A DNA stretch of 64,000 bases from Franconibacter pulveris DSM 19144 (GTDB lineage: Bacteria; Pseudomonadota; Gammaproteobacteria; Enterobacterales; Enterobacteriaceae), in NCBI GenBank assembly GCA_000621185.1, contig JHYZ01000012.1, forward strand, positions 124,001-188,000. The letters run 5' to 3'. This document shows positions 51,037 through 60,764 of the stretch, piece after piece. How positions within the stretch are numbered: position 1 is the stretch's first letter; each line of letters opens with the position of its first letter. Made by a program: the position numbers and the translations under genes. The notes below the pieces were generated by a model that saw nothing but the letters and a program-made list of their open reading frames with translations, did not search any database and had not been told where the DNA came from.

Positions 51037-51897
51037 ATGTGGCAAGCGATTACGCGGTTATTGAATGAGCAGCTGGGTGAAGGCGAAATAACCCACCGGG
51101 AGGAGCTGCCGGGAGGTGAAATCCACGCCGCCTGGAAAGTGACTTTCGCAGGCCGACCGGTATTTATTAAGTGTGACGATCGAGAACTGTTGTCCGTTTT
51201 TACCGCTGAAGCGGATCAGCTCGATCTGCTGGCGCGCAGCAAGACGGTAACGGTGCCGGAAGTTTACGCCGTAGGCAGCGACAGGGATTACAGCTTTCTG
51301 CTGCTGGAATACCTCGCTCCTCGTCCGCTTGATGCGCATAACGCTTTTCTTCTGGGGCAACAGTTGGCTCGCCTGCATCAGTGGAGCGAACAACCTCAGT
51401 TTGGCCTTGATTTCGATAACGATCTTTCCACGACGCCACAGCCCAACGCCTGGCAGCGACGCTGGGCGACCTTTTTCGCCGAGCAGCGCATCGGCTGGCA
51501 GCTTGAGCTGGCGGCGGAAAAAGGGCTGGAGTTCGGTGATATCGACCTGATTGTCGATGCGGTGCATCAACAGCTCGCCGGCCACCAGCCTCAACCTTCC
51601 CTGCTGCATGGCGATCTCTGGTCCGGCAATTGCGCGCTCGGCCCGAACGGTCCCTATATTTACGACCCCGCCTGTTACTGGGGCGACAGGGAATGCGACC
51701 TCGCGATGCTGCCGCTGCATCCGGAACAGCCGCCGCAACTCTACGATGGCTACCAGTCTGTTGCGCCATTGCCGCCCGACTTCTTAACGAGACAGCCGCT
51801 TTATCAGCTTTATACGCTGCTTAACCGGGCAATACTCTTCGGCGGGCAACATCTGGTCACAGCGCAAAAAGCGCTGGAGAGGATTTTAGCGGCCTGA
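51037..51897 (+). CDS. yniA: Fructosamine kinase family protein YniA
   Basis: The 286-residue protein has a kinase-like fold of the fructosamine kinase/APH type: GEIHAAWKVTFAGRPVFIKCD holds the ATP-binding lysine (about residue 40), LLHGDLWSGNCALG is the catalytic loop with the aspartate (about 195), and YDPACYWGDRECDLAM carries the metal-binding aspartate. The substrate is probably a glycated amine or a small sugar phosphate; it is not fixed. ATG at 51037 follows GGGAGAGA; an upstream ATG at 51013 lacks family match. Confidence 0.94.
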   Translation: MWQAITRLLNEQLGEGEITHREELPGGEIHAAWKVTFAGRPVFIKCDDRELLSVFTAEADQLDLLARSKTVTVPEVYAVGSDRDYSFLLLEYLAPRPLDAHNAFLLGQQLARLHQWSEQPQFGLDFDNDLSTTPQPNAWQRRWATFFAEQRIGWQLELAAEKGLEFGDIDLIVDAVHQQLAGHQPQPSLLHGDLWSGNCALGPNGPYIYDPACYWGDRECDLAMLPLHPEQPPQLYDGYQSVAPLPPDFLTRQPLYQLYTLLNRAILFGGQHLVTAQKALERILAA

Positions 51898-51907
51898 CGA
51901 CGCCCAG

Positions 51908-51935
51908 GTCAGCCACTCCTCAATGGAGTGGCTGA
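51908..51935. other. Perfect 12-bp hairpin between yniA and yniB
   Basis: GTCAGCCACTCC and GGAGTGGCTGAC flank a 4-base loop (tcaa or attg). It lies between convergent genes but has no T tract on either side, so it may block exonucleases rather than end transcription. Confidence 0.6.
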
Positions 51936-51939
51936 CGCA

Positions 51940-52476
51940 TCAGAGAAAACCAAGCAGTGAGAAGAAAAGGTAACCCAGCACGATGACGATGACCGGCAGG
52001 ATATAAAGCGGGAAGATTTGCAGGAAAATGGTATGCCTTGGCACCACGATTTTAGACTCTATCTGTTCGCGGCTAAGCCCATCGGCGCCTTTTGCCCGCT
52101 CAAGAATTAACTGGTCTTCCACCCCTTCGCGCAGAAAGCGCGCCTGACGGCTCATGCGCGCGCCGCTGGCCTGAAGTGCGAGGCCGACAAAAATGAGCGC
52201 GAAAATCACCCAGAACAGAATATTGGCCTGATGCCGGAAGTCGGGCAGCGGCGAGTTATACCAGAACAGGTTCAGAAACGGCGTGTTAAAACGCATCATC
52301 TCAATCATTACATGAGCAAAGTCCATCATCACCGCATTGATGCCCGGCTGCTTGTCGCTGTGCTCATACATAAATTTCAGAACAGAAATAACCGTGGAAA
52401 TCGTCGCCAGAATAAAGATAAGCCACCCGGCAATGCGTTTTACTACGGCAATGCGTCCAGCTTGTTGATACGTCAT
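51940..52476 (-). CDS. yniB: Inner-membrane protein YniB
   Basis: The 178-residue protein has three hydrophobic segments: residues 15-33 (WLIFILATISTVISVLKF), about 86-102 (WVIFALIFVGLALQA) and about 155-175 at the C-terminus. It matches E. coli YniB in place and length. Function unknown. Confidence 0.9.
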   Translation of the reverse strand: MTYQQAGRIAVVKRIAGWLIFILATISTVISVLKFMYEHSDKQPGINAVMMDFAHVMIEMMRFNTPFLNLFWYNSPLPDFRHQANILFWVIFALIFVGLALQASGARMSRQARFLREGVEDQLILERAKGADGLSREQIESKIVVPRHTIFLQIFPLYILPVIVIVLGYLFFSLLGFL

Positions 52477-52634
52477 GCTTTCCCCTTGATTGTGACGTCA
52501 CATTGTCGCTTTAAGTCTACCTTCTCCCTGCGCTTTTCGCTGCACTTTCCAGGCGGGAAGACAAAGCAGTAGCCATACTTCGTTTTTCAGGCTATTGATA
52601 ATCCTTCTTAAACAATCTGAAAGGAGTGCAGCCG

Positions 52635-53303
52635 ATGTCGACCTCGCGCCAAATCCTCGCCGCGATCTTTGATATGGATGGATTGCTGATCGATTCCGAA
52701 CCCCTGTGGGACCAGGCGGAACTGGAAGTGATGAAAACGCTGGGCGTGGATATCTCCCGCCGTCATGAATTGCCCGACACGCTGGGGTTACGCATCGATC
52801 TTGTCGTGGAACTCTGGTTCGCCCAACAACCCTGGAATGGCCCGTCGGTGGCGGAAGTGACGGAGCGCATCATTAACCGCGCCATCACGTTGGTGGAAGA
52901 GGAACGTCCTCTGCTGCCTGGCGTGCATCAGGCGGTAGCCCTGTGCAAAGCGCAGGGCCTGAAGGTAGGTCTGGCCTCCGCTTCGCCTTTGCGCATGCTT
53001 GAACAGGTGCTGGCCATGTTTGAATTGCGCGACCAGTTTGACGCCCTCGCCTCGGCGGAGCACTTGCCGTACAGCAAGCCGCACCCGCAGGTCTATCTTG
53101 ATGCCGCCGCGAAGCTTGGCGTAGATCCGCTGACCTGCGTCACGCTGGAAGATTCCGTTAACGGCATGGTGGCAACGAAAGCCGCGCGCATGCGCTCCAT
53201 CGTCATCCCGGCCCCGGAAAACCGCGACGACCCCCGCTGGGCGCTGGCTAACGTGAAGCTGGACTCGCTGGAGGCGCTGACGGCAACGCATCTGCGCGGT
53301 TAA
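52635..53303 (+). CDS. hxpB: Hexitol/2-deoxyglucose 6-phosphate phosphatase (YniC)
   Basis: The 222-residue HAD hydrolase has motif I FDMDGLLIDSEP (about 12-23) with both catalytic aspartates, motif II GLASASP and motif III-IV KPHPQVY...LEDSVNG. YniC dephosphorylates 2-deoxyglucose 6-phosphate, mannitol and sorbitol phosphates. ATG at 52635 follows AAGGAG by 9 bases; the GTG at 52626 falls inside that site. Confidence 0.95.
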   Translation: MSTSRQILAAIFDMDGLLIDSEPLWDQAELEVMKTLGVDISRRHELPDTLGLRIDLVVELWFAQQPWNGPSVAEVTERIINRAITLVEEERPLLPGVHQAVALCKAQGLKVGLASASPLRMLEQVLAMFELRDQFDALASAEHLPYSKPHPQVYLDAAAKLGVDPLTCVTLEDSVNGMVATKAARMRSIVIPAPENRDDPRWALANVKLDSLEALTATHLRG

Positions 53304-53316
53304 GCGGTTACCGCTG

Positions 53317-53345
53317 AAAAAGGGCACGCCGCTGCCCTTTTTTAT
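53317..53345 (+). terminator. hxpB terminator
   Basis: AAAAGGGCA-cgccgc-TGCCCTTTT plus T run, 14 bases after the stop. Confidence 0.88.
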
Positions 53346-53358
53346 TAAGCTCATCAAA

Positions 53359-53381
53359 ATTTATAAAACAGCTTTTCAATT
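53359..53381 (+). promoter_or_regulatory. KdgR-like box upstream of kduD (tentative)
   Basis: ATAAAACAGCTTTTCAAT is a loose palindrome resembling the KdgR operator of pectin and uronate genes, about 85-100 bases before kduD. The match is partial; it is proposed because kduD genes of relatives are KdgR-controlled. Confidence 0.35.
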
Positions 53382-53462
53382 CTATTTGTGTTTTATCAAG
53401 CCCCTTCCTATGCTTCTCGCAAGCTCACCCACGGACCATTTCATCACCACACAGGGGCATCT

Positions 53463-54224
53463 ATGATTCTTGACGCTTTTACGCTTGCAGGGAAAGTAGC
53501 GCTGGTTACCGGCTGCGATACGGGTCTGGGACAAGGCATGACGCTGGGCCTGGCTGAGGCGGGCTGCGATATTATTGGCGTCAACCGCAAAGCGCCGCAG
53601 GAAACGGCGCAGAAAGTGCAGGCGCTGGGCCGCCGCTTTCACGCCATTCAGGCCGACCTCAGCCGCCATGACAGGCTGCAGGATATCGTTCGCGAAGCGG
53701 TTGAGCAGATGGGGAGAATAGATATTCTGGTTAACAATGCCGGCACCATTCGCCGGGAAGAGGCGCTCAGTTTTAGTGAAAAGGATTGGGATGAGGTCAT
53801 GGACCTGAACCTGAAATCACTGTTTTTCCTCTCCCAGGCCGTGGCGAAGCAGTTTATTAAGCAAAGCAGCGGCGGCAAGATTATCAATATCGCTTCAATG
53901 CTCTCTTTTCAGGGCGGCATTCGCGTGCCTTCTTATACCGCCTCGAAAAGCGGCGTGCTGGGTCTGACCCGCCTGCTGGCGAACGAATGGGCAAAATACG
54001 ATATCAACGTCAACGGCATCGCGCCGGGCTATATGGCGACCAATAACACCCAGGAGCTGCGTGAAGACGCGGCGCGCAATCAGGAAATCCTCGACCGCAT
54101 TCCGGCCGGACGCTGGGGCAAACCGGAGGATTTACAGGGAGCGGTGGTTTTTCTGGCTTCATCCGCTGCCGATTATGTAAACGGGTATACGCTGGCTGTG
54201 GACGGAGGCTGGCTGGCGCGCTGA
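53463..54224 (+). CDS. kduD: 2-dehydro-3-deoxy-D-gluconate 5-dehydrogenase KduD
   Basis: The 253-residue short-chain dehydrogenase has the NAD motif TGCDTGLGQG (16-25), NNAG (about 90), the catalytic Ser in NIASMLS and Y-x-x-x-K in YTASK (about 160-164). Strong overall likeness to KduD, which reduces 5-keto-4-deoxyuronate-derived diketogluconate to KDG in uronate and pectin breakdown. The start at 53463 follows ACAGGGGCAT. Partner kduI is not in the window, and the gene is absent from this place in E. coli K-12, so it is a separate arrival or a relocation. Confidence 0.93.
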   Translation: MILDAFTLAGKVALVTGCDTGLGQGMTLGLAEAGCDIIGVNRKAPQETAQKVQALGRRFHAIQADLSRHDRLQDIVREAVEQMGRIDILVNNAGTIRREEALSFSEKDWDEVMDLNLKSLFFLSQAVAKQFIKQSSGGKIINIASMLSFQGGIRVPSYTASKSGVLGLTRLLANEWAKYDINVNGIAPGYMATNNTQELREDAARNQEILDRIPAGRWGKPEDLQGAVVFLASSAADYVNGYTLAVDGGWLAR

Positions 54225-54272
54225 CTGCAGGCGCGGATTGTGACAAAGAGTTACACCGTCACCACTTCCGTC

Positions 54273-54310
54273 TACTGTATAAAACTCCTATACTGGATGA
54301 ATTGACAGTT
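54273..54310 (+). promoter_or_regulatory. Double LexA-box region of ydjM
   Basis: TACTGTATAAAACTCCTATA (54273-54292) and TACTGGATGAATTGACAGTT (54291-54310) overlap by two bases. The second fits CTG-N10-CAG with CTGG-N8-ACAG; the first has a good left half and a poor right half. E. coli ydjM is an SOS gene with LexA sites in this place. Confidence 0.8.
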
Positions 54311-54325
54311 ACGTTGGGTTTTATC

Positions 54326-54916
54326 ATGACGGCGGAAGGCCACCTGCTTTTTTCCATTGCCTGCGCGGTGTTCGCCAAAAACGCCGAGCTCACGCCTGTA
54401 CTGGCGCAGGGCGACTGGTGGCATATTGTTCCCTCCGCCATTCTCACCTGCCTGCTGCCGGATATCGATCACCCCAAATCATTTCTTGGGCAGCGGCTTA
54501 AATGGATATCGAAACCCATCGCCCGCGCTTTTGGGCACCGCGGCTTCACTCACAGCCTGCTGGCCGTATTTGGCTTGCTAACGGTGTTTTATCTTCAGGT
54601 GCCGGAAAGCTGGATTGTTCCCGCCGACGCGCTGCAGGGCATGGTGCTGGGCTACCTGAGCCATATTCTCGCCGACATGCTTACCCCTGCGGGCGTGCCG
54701 TTGCTGTGGCCCTGCCGCTGGCGCTTTCGTTTGCCTATCCTGGCGCCGCAAAAAGGCAACCAGCTGGAGCGCGTATTGTGCATGGCGCTTTTCGCCTGGG
54801 CGGTCTGGATGCCGCAGGGCATGCCCGAAAACAGTGCAATTCGCTGGTCATCTCAGGCGATAAATTCGCTGCAAAACGGCTTTAATCGGTTTATTCATCA
54901 CCAGACAGGACAATAA
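54326..54916 (+). CDS. ydjM: SOS-induced inner-membrane metal-dependent hydrolase YdjM
   Basis: The 196-residue membrane protein belongs to the YdjM/YbcI-like hydrolase family (DUF457 type). It has the histidine and aspartate motifs LLPDIDHPKSFLG (about 45-57) and GHRGFTHSLLAVF (about 73-85), with GYLSHILADMLTPAG (about 110-124). LexA boxes lie directly upstream. The start at 54326 (MTAEGHLLFS) is used as in E. coli; the longer frame starts within the second LexA box. Confidence 0.92.
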   Translation: MTAEGHLLFSIACAVFAKNAELTPVLAQGDWWHIVPSAILTCLLPDIDHPKSFLGQRLKWISKPIARAFGHRGFTHSLLAVFGLLTVFYLQVPESWIVPADALQGMVLGYLSHILADMLTPAGVPLLWPCRWRFRLPILAPQKGNQLERVLCMALFAWAVWMPQGMPENSAIRWSSQAINSLQNGFNRFIHHQTGQ

Positions 54917-55051
54917 ACCAGCAAAATAATACGGTGCGGAATAACCTATTCTTTTTGGATATAAGTAACTCGCAACGCTTCTGATACCCTTTGCGGCATA
55001 AAGGCATGCCATTTTACGCATGTCCGTCATAAGAAATCAGGAGAAACGGGG

Positions 55052-56443
55052 ATGAACCTTCCATTAATCGCGAACGTTGTCGCGTTCGTCATTCTGCTGC
55101 TCTTGCTGGCGCAAACGCGCCACAAGCAGTGGAGTCTCGCCAAAAAAGTGTTGCTCGGCCTGGTCATCGGCGTGGTCTTTGGCCTCGCGCTGCAGCTGAT
55201 TTACGGCGCGCAAAGCGATGTGCTGAAAAGCTCTATCCAGTGGTTCAACGTGGTCGGCAACGGCTATGTTCAACTGCTGCAGATGATTGTTATGCCGTTG
55301 GTCTTCGCCTCTATTCTGAGCGCCGTGGCGCGCCTGCATAACGCCTCTTCCCTTGGCAAGATTAGCGTACTGACTATCGGCACTCTGCTCTTCACGACGC
55401 TTATCGCGGCGCTGGTGGGCGTGTTTGTCACTAACCTCTTTGGCCTGACGGCGGAAGGTCTGGTGCAGGGGAGCGCGGAAACCGCTCGCCTGAATGCTAT
55501 TCAGACGAACTACGTCGGCAAAGTGGCGGACCTGACCGTACCGCAACTGCTGCTGTCGTTTGTGCCTAAAAACCCCTTTGCCGACCTGACTGGCGCGAAC
55601 CCCACGTCGATTATCAGCGTCGTGATTTTTGCCGCTTTTCTCGGCGTGGCCGCGCTTAAGCTGCTGAAAGACGATGCGCCGAAAGGCGAACGCGTACTGG
55701 CGGCCATCGATACTCTGCAAAGCTGGGTAATGAAGCTGGTGCGTCTCGTTATGCAGCTGACGCCTTATGGCGTGCTGGCGCTGATGACTAAGGTGGTTGC
55801 AGGCTCCAATCTGCAGGACATCATTAAGCTCGGCAGCTTCGTTGTCGCCTCTTACCTGGGGCTGGGTATCATGTTTGTCGTGCACGGCATTCTGCTTGCG
55901 GTTAACGGCGTCAGCCCGCTGAAGTATTTCCGCAAAGTCTGGCCGGTACTGACCTTCGCCTTTACCAGCCGCTCAAGCGCAGCGTCCATTCCGCTGAATG
56001 TGGAAGCGCAAACGCGTCGTCTGGGCGTGCCGGAATCGATCGCAAGCTTCGCCGCCTCTTTCGGCGCCACCATCGGACAGAACGGCTGCGCGGGTCTCTA
56101 CCCGACTATGCTCGCGGTAATGGTTGCCCCGACGGTTGGCATTAACCCCTTCGACCCGATGTGGATAGCAACGCTGGTTGGCATCGTCACCCTGAGTTCG
56201 GCAGGCGTAGCGGGCGTGGGCGGTGGCGCCACCTTCGCGGCGCTGATCGTGCTGCCGGCGATGGGCCTGCCGGTAACGCTCGTCGCTCTGCTTATCTCGG
56301 TTGAACCGCTTATCGATATGGGCCGTACGGCGCTGAACGTGAGCGGTTCAATGACCGCCGGCACGCTCACCAGCCAGTGGCTGAAGCAGACCGACAAAAC
56401 GGTTCTGAACAGCGAGGAAGAAGCCGAACTGGCTCACCGCTAA
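55052..56443 (+). CDS. tcyP: L-cystine symporter TcyP (YdjN)
   Basis: The 463-residue protein of the dicarboxylate/amino acid:cation symporter family (SLC1-like fold) has eight helices and two re-entrant loops; SRSSAASIP (about 312) and the region [14 protein letters not shown] (about 340) are typical of the cystine branch. TcyP is the main L-cystine importer of E. coli and is controlled by CysB. It is preceded by AGGAGAAACGGGG. Confidence 0.96.
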   Translation: MNLPLIANVVAFVILLLLLAQTRHKQWSLAKKVLLGLVIGVVFGLALQLIYGAQSDVLKSSIQWFNVVGNGYVQLLQMIVMPLVFASILSAVARLHNASSLGKISVLTIGTLLFTTLIAALVGVFVTNLFGLTAEGLVQGSAETARLNAIQTNYVGKVADLTVPQLLLSFVPKNPFADLTGANPTSIISVVIFAAFLGVAALKLLKDDAPKGERVLAAIDTLQSWVMKLVRLVMQLTPYGVLALMTKVVAGSNLQDIIKLGSFVVASYLGLGIMFVVHGILLAVNGVSPLKYFRKVWPVLTFAFTSRSSAASIPLNVEAQTRRLGVPESIASFAASFGATIGQNGCAGLYPTMLAVMVAPTVGINPFDPMWIATLVGIVTLSSAGVAGVGGGATFAALIVLPAMGLPVTLVALLISVEPLIDMGRTALNVSGSMTAGTLTSQWLKQTDKTVLNSEEEAELAHR

Positions 56444-56456
56444 GCGATAAAAACGC

Positions 56457-56483
56457 AAAAGCCGCCTGCGGGCGGCTTTTTTA
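56457..56483 (+). terminator. tcyP terminator
   Basis: AAAAGCCGCC-tgc-GGGCGGCTTTT plus T run; it also lies 14 bases after the stop of the convergent cedA. Confidence 0.9.
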
Positions 56484-56496
56484 TGCCTGAAGCAGG

Positions 56497-56730
56497 CTAA
56501 ACGTCCGTTTCCTGACGCATCTGCGTAGCCCAGCGTTGGGCGGCTTCAGGCACGCCGAAGGCGGGGGAGCGGCGAAAGTGCTCGCCCACCAGCACAAACG
56601 CGACGTATTTGCCACGCAGCAGGTACACATCCTGAAAACCCTCCATGCGCACGGCATGATCCGGCGGTGCCGGCTCCACGCGGGGTACATAGCTGATGAT
56701 GGGACGATTCTGTTGACGAAGTGGTTTCAT
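56497..56730 (-). CDS. cedA: Cell division activator CedA
   Basis: The 77-residue protein matches E. coli CedA (MKPLRQQNRPIISYVPRVEP; LRGKYVAFVLVGE). CedA can restore division in over-initiating dnaA cold-sensitive mutants and binds RNA polymerase and DNA. The start at 56730 is used because it fits the family; an upstream extension of 16 codons has no match. Confidence 0.94.
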   Translation of the reverse strand: MKPLRQQNRPIISYVPRVEPAPPDHAVRMEGFQDVYLLRGKYVAFVLVGEHFRRSPAFGVPEAAQRWATQMRQETDV

Positions 56731-56891
56731 AGGCGTCGGTTTTTTACTCTTAATAATTCCATAAACAGGAAAAAACAATCATAGCGGATTGTGGGCTGCG
56801 GCGTCGCGCATAGCGTGCTTCAACGCGCCCCAGATGACGTTTTTCACGCCGTTTTGCCGTCTGGCGCAAGCGCCGGATCCCCTTCCCTGTT

Positions 56892-56898
56892 CTATAGT
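56892..56898 (+). promoter_or_regulatory. Probable RpoS-type -10 of katE
   Basis: CTATAGT, preceded by T, resembles the RpoS-favoured -10 (CTATACT) and lies 61-67 bases before katE, a classical RpoS gene. Confidence 0.5.
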
Positions 56899-56958
56899 TA
56901 GAAAGCTTTTGAACACAAAAAAGCCGCCTTTCAGCAATGAAAACAGGAGAAGCGTTCA

Positions 56959-59217
56959 ATGTCGCAAGAAGAGAAAAAACCACACCATCATGAATCGCCG
57001 GTGCATGATGCCGATGAGTCGCGTCCCGGCCTCGATTCCCTTGCTCCGGAAGATGGTTCGCACCGCCCCGACCCGGTTCCCACCCCGCCCGGAGAGCAAC
57101 CCACCGCGCCCGGCAGTCTGAAAGCGCCGGACACCTCTAATGAAAAGCTTAAAGCGCTGGAAACCTTTCGCAAAGGAAGCGAAGACTTTCCGTTGACCAC
57201 CAACCAGGGCGTGCGCATCGCCGACGATCAGAACTCCCTGCGCGCAGGCACACGCGGCCCTACGCTGCTGGAAGATTTTATACTGCGGGAAAAAATCACC
57301 CACTTTGACCATGAGCGTATCCCGGAGCGTATCGTCCACGCCCGCGGCTCGGCGGCCCACGGTTATTTTCAGCCTTACAAGAGCCTGAGCCATATCACGA
57401 AAGCCGATTTCCTCTCCGACCCTGATAAAATCACCCCTGTCTTTGTACGATTTTCTACCGTTCAGGGCGGCGCAGGCTCGGCGGATACCGTGCGCGATAT
57501 CCGCGGTTTCGCCACGAAGTTTTATACCCAGGAAGGCATTTTTGACCTGGTCGGCAACAATACGCCGGTGTTTTTCATTCAGGACGCCCATAAATTCCCC
57601 GATTTCGTTCACGCCGTGAAGCCGGAGCCGCACTGGGCTATTCCACAAGGCCAGAGCGCCCACGACACGTTCTGGGATTATGTCTCGCTGCAGCCTGAGA
57701 CGCTGCATAACGTTATCTGGGCGATGTCCGATCGCGGCATTCCGCGCAGCTACCGCACCATGGAAGGTTTCGGCATTCACACTTTCCGCATGATCAATGC
57801 CGAAGGCAAAGCGACCTTTGTACGCTTCCACTGGAAGCCAGTGGCAGGGAAAGCGTCACTGCTGTGGGATGAATCGCAAAAGCTCACCGGCCGCGACCCC
57901 GATTTCCATCGTCGCGATCTGTGGGAGGCTATCGAAGCGGGCGACTTCCCGGAATATGAGCTCGGCCTGCAGCTTATCCCGGAAGAAGATGAGTTCAAGT
58001 TTGATTTCGACCTGCTGGATGCCACCAAACTGATTCCGGAAGAGCTGGTGCCGGTGCAGCTGGTGGGCAAAATGGTGCTCAACCGCAACCCGGATAATTT
58101 CTTCGCCGAGAACGAACAGGCGGCATTCCATCCGGGCCATATCGTGCCGGGGCTGGATTTCACCAACGACCCGCTGTTGCAGGGCCGCCTCTTCTCCTAC
58201 ACCGATACACAAATCAGCCGTCTCGGCGGGCCGAACTTCCACGAAATTCCGATTAACCGCCCTACCTGCCCTTATCATAATTTCCAGCGGGACGGCATGC
58301 ACCGCATGGATATCGACACGAATCCGGCGAACTACGAACCCAACTCAATCAATGACAACTGGCCGCGCGAAACGCCGCCGGGGCCGAAACGCGGCGGGTT
58401 CGAGAGCTATCAGGAGCGTATTGAAGGCTATAAAGTCCGCGAGCGCAGCCCGTCGTTTGGCGAATATTACGCGCATCCGCGCCTCTTCTGGCAAAGCCAG
58501 ACACCGGTTGAGCAGCGCCATATTATCGACGCTTTCAGCTTTGAGCTAAGCAAGGTCGTACGTCCCTATATTCGTGAGCGCGTGGTGGATCAGCTTTGTC
58601 GAATCGACATTTCGCTGGCCCAGCCTGTCGCTGAAAATCTGGGGATTGAGCTGACGGATGAGCAGATGCATATCGCTCCGCCGAAAGATGTCAACGGCCT
58701 GAAAAAAGATGCCTCGCTTAGCCTTTATGCGGTGCCGGGCGGCTCGGTAAAAGGCCGCGTGGTGGCGGTCCTGCTTAACGATAAAGTGAATGGCGCCGAG
58801 CTGCTCTCTGTACTGCAAAAGCTAAAAACGCATGGCGTGCATGCAAAGCTGCTCTACAAACGCATGGGTGAAGCGGTTGCGGATGATGGCTCAAGAATTC
58901 CGGTCGCGGGCACTTTCGCCGGCTCCCCGTCATTAACCGTGGATGCGGTGATTGTGCCAGGGGGCGATGTCGCTTCGATTCTTGATAACGCCGATGCCGC
59001 GTACTACCTGATGGAAGCCTACAAGCACCTTAAGGTTATCGCGCTGCTCGGGGAGGCCCGGCAGTTCAAACCGTTCATTAAGGTTCCGGATGCGGGCGAG
59101 GAAGGCGTGCTGGAGGCGGATGATGCGACAGGCAACTTTACCGACGATTTTGTGAAGCTGCTGGCGGGCCATCGCATCTGGTCGCGCACCACGAAAAGTC
59201 TGACCATACCGGCTTGA
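56959..59217 (+). CDS. katE: Catalase HPII
   Basis: The 752-residue large-subunit heme catalase has a long N-terminal arm rich in Pro and His (about 1-75), the barrel with the distal histidine in [14 protein letters not shown] (about 127), the asparagine in [15 protein letters not shown] (about 200), the proximal tyrosine in [14 protein letters not shown] (about 414), and a C-terminal flavodoxin/class I amidotransferase-like domain (about 595-752). It is the stationary-phase catalase controlled by RpoS. In E. coli chbG and the chb operon follow; here osmE follows directly. Confidence 0.98.
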   Translation: MSQEEKKPHHHESPVHDADESRPGLDSLAPEDGSHRPDPVPTPPGEQPTAPGSLKAPDTSNEKLKALETFRKGSEDFPLTTNQGVRIADDQNSLRAGTRGPTLLEDFILREKITHFDHERIPERIVHARGSAAHGYFQPYKSLSHITKADFLSDPDKITPVFVRFSTVQGGAGSADTVRDIRGFATKFYTQEGIFDLVGNNTPVFFIQDAHKFPDFVHAVKPEPHWAIPQGQSAHDTFWDYVSLQPETLHNVIWAMSDRGIPRSYRTMEGFGIHTFRMINAEGKATFVRFHWKPVAGKASLLWDESQKLTGRDPDFHRRDLWEAIEAGDFPEYELGLQLIPEEDEFKFDFDLLDATKLIPEELVPVQLVGKMVLNRNPDNFFAENEQAAFHPGHIVPGLDFTNDPLLQGRLFSYTDTQISRLGGPNFHEIPINRPTCPYHNFQRDGMHRMDIDTNPANYEPNSINDNWPRETPPGPKRGGFESYQERIEGYKVRERSPSFGEYYAHPRLFWQSQTPVEQRHIIDAFSFELSKVVRPYIRERVVDQLCRIDISLAQPVAENLGIELTDEQMHIAPPKDVNGLKKDASLSLYAVPGGSVKGRVVAVLLNDKVNGAELLSVLQKLKTHGVHAKLLYKRMGEAVADDGSRIPVAGTFAGSPSLTVDAVIVPGGDVASILDNADAAYYLMEAYKHLKVIALLGEARQFKPFIKVPDAGEEGVLEADDATGNFTDDFVKLLAGHRIWSRTTKSLTIPA

Positions 59218-59227
59218 TCGTTATTCT

Positions 59228-59285
59228 CCCCCTCCTTTGCCGGAGGGGGCAGACAATAAAAAAACCGGCCGAAGCCGGTTTTTTT
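59228..59285. terminator. Tandem hairpins ending katE and osmE
   Basis: First CCCCCTCC-tttgcc-GGAGGGGG (59228-59249), then AAAAAACCGGC-cgaa-GCCGGTTTTTTT (59258-59285), a symmetrical bidirectional terminator between convergent katE and osmE. Confidence 0.88.
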
Positions 59286-59297
59286 AACCCTGCGCGC

Positions 59298-59639
59298 TTA
59301 TTTTTTCGGCGCCTGCGGGTCGGTGTCATATTCGGCGCAGGTCTGGTAGCCGGAGTTCAGCACGTGGCCGGTATCGTCGAGCGCGACGAAATAGGTTTCG
59401 GTTTTACCGTTACGTTGACCCAGGATATAGGTCTGGCAGGTGCCACGAGCGTGGATCATGGTCACTTCAGAAGAAGGCTGACCGGCAATCTGGCGAACCT
59501 GCTCACGGCTCATGCCTTTTTTCACATCTTTCACAACCGGCTGCGTGAACTGATCGGTCGTCCGGTCATAAGCCGTACAGCCCGCAAGCATGGTCATAAC
59601 CGCCGCTGCACTTAAAAATCCTGCAAAGTTCTTTTTCAT
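59298..59639 (-). CDS. osmE: Osmotically inducible lipoprotein OsmE
   Basis: The 113-residue lipoprotein has lipobox LAGC (Cys about 21) and a BamE/SmpA-type fold ([22 protein letters not shown]). Two further cysteines (TCQTY, TCAEY) may form a disulfide. In E. coli it is induced by osmolarity and stationary phase. The start at 59639 is chosen by homology and because GAGGACGACA precedes it. Confidence 0.95.
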   Translation of the reverse strand: MKKNFAGFLSAAAVMTMLAGCTAYDRTTDQFTQPVVKDVKKGMSREQVRQIAGQPSSEVTMIHARGTCQTYILGQRNGKTETYFVALDDTGHVLNSGYQTCAEYDTDPQAPKK

Positions 59640-59894
59640 TTTGTCGTCCTCTTTTCTCAGCGTGTGAAGTAAGCCTGGAATAGAAACGAACATTTATCAA
59701 CTTGTTAGCGATAAGCGAAGCGAATTAGGATTATTCCCTTATCGTCAGGAGGGAAAGAGAAAACGCCGCAATTAGCAGCGCTCGCGCTGTCTGTAGCGGT
59801 ACGAAACTTGTCGTTTTGCCGTCAAAGGGTTAGCTTTAACAAATCCTGTTTTTTCGCCTGCGCGTTGCAGGTTAACCACAACCGGAGGGGTTAA

Positions 59895-60722
59895 ATGTCT
59901 TTGCAGCAAGAGATTATTCAGGCGCTTGGCGCGAAACCGCAGATTGACGCCCGCGAAGAGATCCGCGCCAGCGTTGATTTCCTCAAAAGCTACCTCAAAA
60001 CCTATCCGTTTCTGAAAACCCTGGTATTAGGCATCAGCGGCGGCCAGGACTCCACGCTCGCAGGCAAACTGAGCCAGACGGCTATCAGCGAACTGCGTGA
60101 AGAAACCGGCGACAGCAGCTATCAGTTCATCGCCGTACGCCTGCCCTTCGGCGTGCAGTTTGATGAAAAGGATTGCCAGGACGCGCTGAACTTTATCCAG
60201 CCGGATAAAGTACTGACGGTGAATATTAAGGAATCCGTGCTGGCGAGCGAGAAGGCGCTGCGCGACGCGGGCATTGAGCTCAGCGATTTTGTGCGCGGCA
60301 ACGAAAAAGCGCGCGAGCGTATGAAAGCGCAGTACAGCATTGCGGGCATGACCAAAGGCGTGGTGGTGGGCACAGACCACGCGGCGGAAGCGATTACCGG
60401 CTTCTTCACCAAGTATGGCGACGGCGGCACCGACATCAACCCGCTGTTCCGTCTCAACAAGCGCCAGGGCAAACAACTGCTTAAAGAGCTGGGCTGCCCG
60501 GAACACCTCTACCTGAAAGTGCCGACCGCCGATCTCGAAGACGATCGCCCCTCGCTGCCGGATGAAGTGGCGCTGGGCGTGACTTACGAAAACATCGACG
60601 ATTACCTCGAAGGCAAGCAGATCGACGAAAACCTCGCCAAAACCATTGAAGGCTGGTATCTCAAGACGGAGCATAAGCGCCGCCCGCCGATCACTATTTT
60701 TGACGACTTCTGGAAAAAATAA
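59895..60722 (+). CDS. nadE: NH3-dependent NAD+ synthetase
   Basis: The 275-residue enzyme amidates nicotinic acid adenine dinucleotide to NAD with ATP and ammonia. The PP-loop motif SGGQDST is at about 46-52, with the NaAD site [19 protein letters not shown] near residue 157. CGGAGGGG precedes the ATG by 4 bases. Divergent from osmE as in E. coli. Confidence 0.98.
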   Translation: MSLQQEIIQALGAKPQIDAREEIRASVDFLKSYLKTYPFLKTLVLGISGGQDSTLAGKLSQTAISELREETGDSSYQFIAVRLPFGVQFDEKDCQDALNFIQPDKVLTVNIKESVLASEKALRDAGIELSDFVRGNEKARERMKAQYSIAGMTKGVVVGTDHAAEAITGFFTKYGDGGTDINPLFRLNKRQGKQLLKELGCPEHLYLKVPTADLEDDRPSLPDEVALGVTYENIDDYLEGKQIDENLAKTIEGWYLKTEHKRRPPITIFDDFWKK

Positions 60723-60728
60723 TCACGC

Positions 60729-60755
60729 GAAGGTGGCTTCGGCCACCTTTTTTAT
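60729..60755 (+). terminator. nadE terminator
   Basis: AAGGTGGC-ttcg-GCCACCTT plus T run, a tetraloop hairpin 7 bases after the stop and 10 bases before the next gene. Confidence 0.88.
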
Positions 60756-60764
60756 GGAAAGCGT

